64,000 bases of DNA, taken from assembly GCA_027946555.1 (NCBI GenBank), contig JAPEVC010000006.1, positions 1 to 64,000 of the forward strand, given 5' to 3'. The notes beneath the pieces were generated by a model that saw only the letters and a list, made by a program, of their open reading frames with translations, searched no databases and had not been told where the DNA came from. The translations under genes were made by a program, and so were the position numbers. This DNA is from Gnomoniopsis sp. IMI 355080 (Eukaryota > Ascomycota > Sordariomycetes > Diaporthales > Gnomoniaceae). Below, piece after piece: positions 57,716 through 64,000 of the stretch. Within the stretch, counting starts at the first letter, position 1, and each line of letters starts with the position of its first letter.

Positions 57716-58906
57716 ATGGGACAGCGCATGACTGGTGTAGCTGGACGCAGCCTCACCACTGGCAGCAACGATTATGATACACGACGCCAACTCAATCCGG
57801 AGGAGCTCAAGTCATTCCTTGGACCTCTCTACGAATCACTTCTTCGAGAAATTGGTTATGTGGCTGCTGTGCGCTTGGACGCTAGTTCTGTCGCGAAGTT
57901 GCACAAAGTCATGCAACAAAAAGCAGACGCAACTGGTCTCGACTACCTGACTAATCCTATCTCATCCAAAGGATTCACCCTTGGGTTATCCCTAGCTTGT
58001 GTAAGGCACTATTCACTAAATTTCACTGCATGGCCTGATGAGCTTATTTGTACTGGCGTATGAGGAGACTAAAACTAATCGGGGTCGCCGCCACTTTCGG
58101 TTTGTAGTTGTGTTTTTATAGCCATCCAATCGAAATCCAAGCTTACGTCGGAATATATACGTGGCTTGCTGTTCTCATCGACGATAGGATCGGCGAATTC
58201 AGAGCTGAGGTCGAGGGCTATCAGCGAAGATTCTTTGCTGGAGAGGAGCAGCCCACGCCGCTTCTCCGTGCCACCGCAGCACTCATGAAAGAAACCTGGG
58301 ACTACTGGGATCCCATATTGGCAAACATGATCGTCACATCAACCCTCGACTGCGTGTCCAGCAATTTGCTGGACACCCGCCCGGAGTTCCAAGACATGGT
58401 TGTGACAAAAGCCGGCGTATCATTTCCGTATTTCTTTCGCAACATGTCTGGCCTCACAACTGCATACGCGTGCTTCAGCTACCCAAAGACACTCTACCCG
58501 GATATGGGCTTGTTTCTCGAGGCCCTTCCTGACATGGCAATCTACATCAATATCATCAACGACGTTTTATCGTGAGTGTGCCCACCTTTACCCAAGGAAA
58601 TCCCAAGAACTTTATTGATGAGATACAACCAGATTTTACAAAGAAGAGGCTGTTGGGGAAACACATAATTACATTCACAATAGGGCCAAATGCGAGCAAA
58701 GAGACCCACTGGTTGTACTTGAAAAAGTCAGAGCCGAGACTCTGGCATGTGTGAAACGAATCAGGTCCATTCTCAAGGGCAGACCTCATTATTTGGAGTC
58801 GTGGGAACGTCAAGTCATGGGTATGATAGCTATGCACAAAGTCAATCCACGTTATCGTCTGTCGGACTTGGGCCTTGCGGAGGAACATCCGATCAACAAT
58901 GAATAA
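57716..58906 (+). CDS. TRI5-like sesquiterpene synthase
   Basis: Exons 57716-58000, 58108-58571 and 58633-58906 give 340 residues. Joins are SLAC|LCFYSHPIEIQAY and INDVLS|FYKEEAVGE. Class I terpene synthase metal sites are intact: acidic motif DDRIGE (residues 120-125) and the NSE triad NDVLSFYKE (Asn246, Ser250, Glu254). A C-terminal RY pair (NPRYRLSDL) is also present. ANMIVTSTLD, FPYFFRNMSGL and the order of helices match the trichodiene synthase (TRI5) family rather than aristolochene or diterpene synthases. It should cyclise farnesyl diphosphate with Mg2+ in the cytosol. The product cannot be inferred; family members include non-trichothecene enzymes, and none of the other TRI genes is present here. 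It is about 35-45 residues shorter than TRI5, mainly at the ends. Neighbours are a HET gene (divergent) and a secreted metallo-beta-lactamase-fold gene downstream. Confidence 0.88.
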
Positions 58907-59915
58907 AACCTCATCTTCGACTTCGACTTGACTTTCTTACATTTTGTCTGGCGTTATATGGACGTATACAATTGGATATTGCGCAGTCAAGATTTCCCCC
59001 CTTTTTGTTTGTTTCATTTGTCTTGGTTGCATAGCGAGTCTCACGCAAGGGGTCCGGCTCATTTTCCGTTCTCATCACTTCACTTTATCAATTGTAATTG
59101 TAGACCTATTTTGGGAACCATTGCAGCATGGACATTGGTTTTACCTAGGAACAAAAGATGTTCCACAAATATATAGGAAGTCTTTCACTGCAGCTTCGAA
59201 ATGGCTGGGACCCTGTTCTAAAGCACCGACTGTTGGGACAGACGATGCAATAGTGACACGGTGGTGCTCTGTGATATGGATGCTGAGGGACGTAGATGTC
59301 ACGAAGAGCTGTCAACCATTTTTTTACGGTCAGGATGGAGTGGGATCGTTCGATGATTTCGTCGTACGACGTACTGCCTGTCCAACCAATTACATGATTA
59401 GACTTTAGGTAGATACTCGCGTTGTCTATCACCCCCAGGCCGTGAATCAAACCGTGGAAGCCCGGGTAAAGTGTAATGAACCGGGTAGTCCCGAAAGCTT
59501 ATTATGCAAACACCCAGACTGATGCGTCTATTTCACATACACTTTATGGAGTCAGACAGACGCCGTTTTGAAAGCAGAGCATATTATAAATTAGTTAGAT
59601 TCGTTCTATCCACTGATTTGTCGGGTCTGGAAATGCAGTATTCAATAGGGCATGGCTATCGTTCGATTTGCGTATTTTACCATACGTGTCTGTTACGTTA
59701 TCGATTTCATACATACTCTATCTTCTGCTTCCTGGAGTTAGTTTTGTCCATCTGTCCCTCGAGATCTTGTCCGTTTCTCTCTCTCATCAATTTCACTCGT
59801 TCGTGATCAGTGTCTGGGATTATGCAGTTTTGTATTCAATGATTTGCAGTCGTCAGCTGCACACGGACGCTTGCATACCTGAATTTTAGTCAAAAGTACT
59901 CAAATATCACTCAGC
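58907..59915. other. Intergenic, no supported gene
   Basis: About 1 kb between tandem genes; T-rich, with short open frames but no features. The promoter of the metallo-hydrolase lies at its end. Confidence 0.5.
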
Positions 59916-61100
59916 ATGATTGACGTTCTCCCCTCGGCAGCAAGATGCCTAGCACTTGGCCTACTGGCGCTGTCTGCGTTCCCACAGACATTGGGATGCG
60001 GCTATCACAATAGCAAACGGTTTTTGGAAGCCAAGGCTGCCCTGGACAGAGGCATCTACGGGCCAGCAAACCTTGCGAAGCGTCAACGGGGCGGCGACCC
60101 GCTCGCCACGCTGCGCATACTCAATCCATACCCGGGAGTGTACGCCTACTACGACGGCCGCACCGGGGACCGGTTCTGGTCCCAGGAGCCCAATTGGCTC
60201 GATGACGGGGCCTTCACCCTGGGCGTCTCAACGTATGCCGTCGTTGACGGCAACGAGGCGCTCCTGTACGACACCCACATCACGCAGGAGCACGCGGCCG
60301 CCATGCTCGCGCATGTAACCAGCCTGGGCGTGAATAAGACGACGGTGGTCTTCTCGCACTACCACAACGACCACATCGCCGGCGCCGTCGTTTTCTCGAA
60401 CGTTAGCGAGCTCGTTGGCAACACCATCACGGCCCAGGTGGTGCAATCGAAAGCGCCGAGTCTCCCGAGCGCCGATCCACCCATCGTGCCCGTTCTGCCA
60501 CGGAAGCTCTATAACGACACGATGCAAATCATGGTCGGAACAACCGCCGTAGAACTGCACCATTTCAACATCCACACCGAGGACGGTACCATCCTCTACC
60601 TCCCACAGCGCAATCTTTTGTTCGCGGGCGACACCCTAGAAGACACGGCCACCTTTATTTCCAAGCCCGCAGACCTGTCCACGCACGCCGCCGAGCTGGC
60701 GCGCATGTACGCTACCTTTCCTGCCGATGCGGTGCGCATCCTGCCTGCGCATGGATCGCCCGATCGTATCGCCGCGGGTGGGTACCGCACGTCATTCATC
60801 AACGCTACGCTGAACTACATCGGCAAGATCAACGAGCCGGTAGCGCAGCCGGCGGCGTGGAACCAGAATCTGAGCGAGGTTGTGGCGGCGGACGTGGCCA
60901 GCGGGACGTTGCTGTATTTCGCGCAATATGAGGCGGTGCATCAGGGCAATGTGCAGAGTGTGATGGAGGTGAGGGCTGGGAACGCGCAAAAGCAAGGGGG
61001 GTTAGAAAATGAAAACGAGGCGAACCGGATGAGGTTGTCTTGCTTATGGGTGGGAGGTTTTGTAGCCGCTTTCTGGGTAATGCTGATGTCAGAGTATTGA
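59916..61100 (+). CDS. Secreted metallo-beta-lactamase-fold hydrolase
   Basis: An intronless gene of 394 residues from ATG 59916. The N-terminus (LALGLLALSAFPQTLG) is a signal peptide. Zinc ligands follow the family order: HYHNDH (His148, His150, Asp152, His153), the His in FNIHTEDG, the Asp in FAGDT, and the His in LPAHGSPD. Several N-glycosylation sequons (NKT, NVS, NDT, NAT, NLS) support export. The last 22 residues are hydrophobic (LSCLWVGGFVAAFWVMLM) after a basic RMR, which may be a membrane anchor or GPI signal. Fungal members may hydrolyse lactones, thioesters or lactams; the substrate is unknown. GC content is clearly higher than in the flanks. It lies 1 kb downstream of the terpene synthase on the same strand. 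Confidence 0.88.
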   Translation: MIDVLPSAARCLALGLLALSAFPQTLGCGYHNSKRFLEAKAALDRGIYGPANLAKRQRGGDPLATLRILNPYPGVYAYYDGRTGDRFWSQEPNWLDDGAFTLGVSTYAVVDGNEALLYDTHITQEHAAAMLAHVTSLGVNKTTVVFSHYHNDHIAGAVVFSNVSELVGNTITAQVVQSKAPSLPSADPPIVPVLPRKLYNDTMQIMVGTTAVELHHFNIHTEDGTILYLPQRNLLFAGDTLEDTATFISKPADLSTHAAELARMYATFPADAVRILPAHGSPDRIAAGGYRTSFINATLNYIGKINEPVAQPAAWNQNLSEVVAADVASGTLLYFAQYEAVHQGNVQSVMEVRAGNAQKQGGLENENEANRMRLSCLWVGGFVAAFWVMLMSEY

Positions 61101-64000
61101 TTGGTAGCCCTGTTTTGTTAGAATTTTATTACTTAATCTTTTGGAGTATGCCCTCCAGTAGTATCTACCTACGCACGGCTGTTTTGCTTTTCTCAGCAAG
61201 GGAAATCTTCTGTAAGTAAGATCTTGCTGATAATAAAAATTATTATCCATTGCATTCCAGTTTACTCCTACATAGATCTTATGTCCGCTGAGGCCGCTAC
61301 ACCTCTTGTATCGACATCCGAGGACTGCTGGTCACTTTGAATCTCTTGGAACGCGCATGGAGCTGACCGCCATTCGTTCAGAAGCTGGCTTGGTCGTGTA
61401 ACCCGGCAATCCGATCCCGGAATCCACGTTTATGATCTGAGTCGTTGTCGCTGCAATGGTCATCCACAGGCATCTTGCTCAGAGCCCGTCTCAACGAACT
61501 CGGGCGAATCCTGCAGACGGCAAGGTTGCTCCAAGCATGGCCAGCTCGTCAGATTGTTGAGGGCGAGGATATTGCTTTTATTGTAGGCTCTCCCCTCCAC
61601 GCTATGATGCTTAGATTAGACTGTCCAAGGTCCTTTGCTTGGTACGATTGGAGTGACGACATCGATACCAACCTCTTGGAAACCTGTGTACCGGTATGTG
61701 GTACTGACTTGACGGCGGGTTTCCATTGTGCGACTGCCGCGATCATTCGGACCAGCTATTGCTAAGCGAGTGAGCGGACTGTACTTTGCAGCAAATGTTC
61801 AGCAGTTGTACTGTTTGCGGCTGTAACCAGGCGTCTGTTTTTGCTAAACGAGCTATTCATCCATGGTTCGATTTCGGACTGTTGCCAAGGTATCACAACA
61901 ATTAGGTCGATGCCCGACGTAATTGTGGAATACTTGCCTTGGAACATGTAGATACTACGGCCTGGGTATGTTTAATTTCAGAACCATGTTCCTTGATCTC
62001 CGCTTCGCTTGCTTGTACTTCACAATCGCGACGTCGCAGTCACCAAGGGTGTGTTCGGTGTCGAAAAAGCAACGCGTCACGTGGAAACCTGGAATATTGT
62101 ATATTCAGGGTACATTGTTTAGATTCTTGTGCCGAAGGAGATCCGCTTACGCCCTGGCTTGCAGCGATCCGTGCTACACATCTCTTAAATCTCAATCGCT
62201 CAACCGAGTCAACCCTGAACGCCTTTTTCTCCGGCTTCGGGAAGATGCGGTCGACTGCTTCACATTGCTCAAATCTAAGGTCGCTCCAGAACTCCCATTC
62301 AGAAGGATATATAAACTGATATCATCGTGTCCGATTCCCTGCCATGCTGAGGTGATGGCAGCTGTAGCAGACGATCTAATGCTCCCCGGCTGACTTTGCA
62401 CACAGTGAAAAGCCTGATGCCGAGACACCGATCTTAGCCATGGGGTGCAAGAGATCGATTGCCGGAGAATTGGTGCACAATACGAATCGCCAGGGTCTCA
62501 GTCGTCTGGCGGATGAAGTACACTGATTCCGAAGCGGAACCAGGCTGCCTGACACCGCCTGACTACTCATCCCCCTAATTCATGGGAGCTGGCTTGGACC
62601 GAACATGTAAGTACCCGGAACCTCTTCGCTCACATTGCTTTTCATAAGCACATGGTCTCCACGCTGTCAGCCCTTGATACGGGGAAGAGCACTGGCACAG
62701 CCGTATCAGGTAAAAAGATCACAAGAAGCCGCGATTGCTGACCATGTAAGAGCCGCTGGGTCCCGGGGAAGCCGGATGGTTGTGATCGTAAGCCACCCCA
62801 TCTGACCTTGTGAAGCCTTGCAATGTATTTAGTTCGATCTAGGACTAGCTCCGATCTTGTAGCATATACGATTTGTACCAGTTCATATATTCGTCGACGT
62901 TGCGAAAGTCGTGCTGGCAGGTCATAATTCACAAGTTCTGTTGACAAGACATGAGGGGTGCTACTGTGTGTCACGTATTCTCGCATAGGCTATGCGATCA
63001 GCGGCGGAAGCCCCCGTGGATGGAATCTGAGACCCGTCAAGCCACAAGATAGAGTGATTGGATCTGCCTCACACCGTAGCAAGTACATCATAATCTTCCG
63101 GAAAACTTCTGGTTTCCGTTCTTCAGCATACCGAGTCTACGGGTCAGCGCAGCCGGAGAATTTCGCCTGGTAAGGTTCTTTTGGATAATAGATCCACTGA
63201 TTTGCTTCTTGCAGCGGCCCTTGTTGCATATGCAAGATTGGGTGGAGATTTCAGGAATTGACAAGTCACTTTCAGACAACCGATCCTGCAGTTCTGTCAT
63301 CGAAGTACAACTTTGAAGTTTGGACATACGCTGCCACCTATGTCGCGTCAAGAATGTGCCTGACTACATATGAAAGGCCAAGTATTTGTATTTCCACAGT
63401 CACAAGTACATCATACCATTCTGTAATTTTGTCATTCATCAGGGACTCTAATTGAAATAGGCAGGACCTGGAGACCAATCTCGAACACATCTGTCGGTGG
63501 GCGTTGGTGTTCGAGTCCTTTGGACCTCCCACAGATCGGGCAATTCCGCAGCTCCCCGAAAAGCTTCGGGGGCATTGCCCAAATGGTTTTTGAAATGTCT
63601 AAGAAGAGCCTCATATCAACGCCGGGGGCGCTCTTGCGATTGGAGCCGCCCTGAAAGTGCACTCACTCCTGGTCGTGACCGGCGCACATCTGAATCAAGC
63701 ATCCCCCGCGCTTCAAAACTAAATTTGCATTTGTGAAAGAGATGTTATTACATGATGGGGCGTCTGGGATGAATGAGCGCCACTTAAATGGATGTGAAGA
63801 AGGACTATCCGCGGTAACCTCCATCAGCCTCATCGGCCCCATAGTGGGCATACTTTTTTTATGAAATAATACAAGAATGGGAGGCTCCCACTCATGATTA
63901 AAGCCTAGAATACTTCTGCTGATCGTGTTTATTCCGTGAAGAAAGAAAACTGTTTTTTTGCTCGCCTTTTTAGGAGCTTCAGCTCCCTCAAAATACCTTT
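61101..64000. other. Intergenic, no supported gene
   Basis: The last 2.9 kb. The longest frame (61923-62393 plus) has no domain or signal-like features. A short QGCVRCRKS peptide in another frame near 62050 recalls the start of a Zn2Cys6 cluster but the remaining cysteines are absent. Nothing else is seen. Confidence 0.45.

Noticed and set aside
62030..62110. QGCVRCRKS resembling the start of a fungal Zn2Cys6 binuclear cluster near the terpene locus
   Set aside because: The remaining four cysteines and the KxKC spacing are absent in every frame, so similarity is limited to one short word.
61923..62393. A 156-codon open frame on the plus strand
   Set aside because: It has no domain, signal peptide or splice support; overlapping frames of similar quality exist on both strands.
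1..64000. Heavily RIP-mutated transposon blocks, intact transposons or CRISPR arrays
   Set aside because: No long very AT-rich block, transposase or reverse-transcriptase motif, long terminal repeat or regularly spaced repeat was seen.

Overview
The window is nuclear DNA of a filamentous ascomycete (Pezizomycotina, most likely a Sordariomycete). The evidence is short (about 50-180 nt) GT..AG introns with CTRAC-like branch sites, the fungal-only families present (HET-domain proteins, an RTA1-like protein, a sconB-type F-box/WD40 regulator, a TRI5-like terpene synthase), moderate GC, and many small TACCTAGGTA motifs between genes. I saw no prokaryotic features, tRNA, rRNA, CRISPR array or intact transposon. 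All gene models are spliced by eye; intron ends are given where the reading frame and family similarity fix them.

1-25 kb is mostly housekeeping: an SMP-30/gluconolactonase (2.5-3.6 kb), an N-terminal protein methyltransferase (4.6-5.6 kb), a decayed coiled-coil/acidic gene (7.5-9.0 kb), an LMBR1-type membrane protein (9.6-11.8 kb), an NAD-dependent aldehyde dehydrogenase with a possible mitochondrial presequence (12.7-14.5 kb), an RTA1-like seven-span protein (14.7-16.0 kb), an AUH-type enoyl-CoA hydratase (18.2-19.5 kb), twinfilin (19.9-21.1 kb) and the succinate/fumarate carrier Sfc1/Acr1 (21.4-22.5 kb). The aldehyde dehydrogenase, carrier and hydratase all fit C2, gluconeogenic or branched-chain carbon use, but nothing shows that they are co-regulated.

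25-45 kb is more accessory: a sorbose/xylulose-reductase-like SDR, a full-length HET protein, a small membrane-protein remnant, a tail-anchored coiled-coil protein, a zinc-free MDR oxidoreductase, two fungal-specific proteins (one of 973 aa with a HicA-like C-terminus), an 88-residue secreted eight-cysteine protein that is easy to miss because it is split over two short exons, a pseudogene with two in-frame stops and a frameshift, a secreted PI-PLC-like phosphodiesterase and a small membrane protein.

45-64 kb starts with about 4.6 kb without recognisable genes (including a 52-base A tract). Then come the sulfur regulator sconB/MET30 homologue with a long leader, a seven-exon CorA-like membrane protein, and a group that may be a small terpene locus: a short HET protein, a divergent TRI5-like sesquiterpene synthase with intact metal-binding motifs, and a secreted metallo-beta-lactamase-fold protein. 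The last 2.9 kb holds nothing I can support as a gene.
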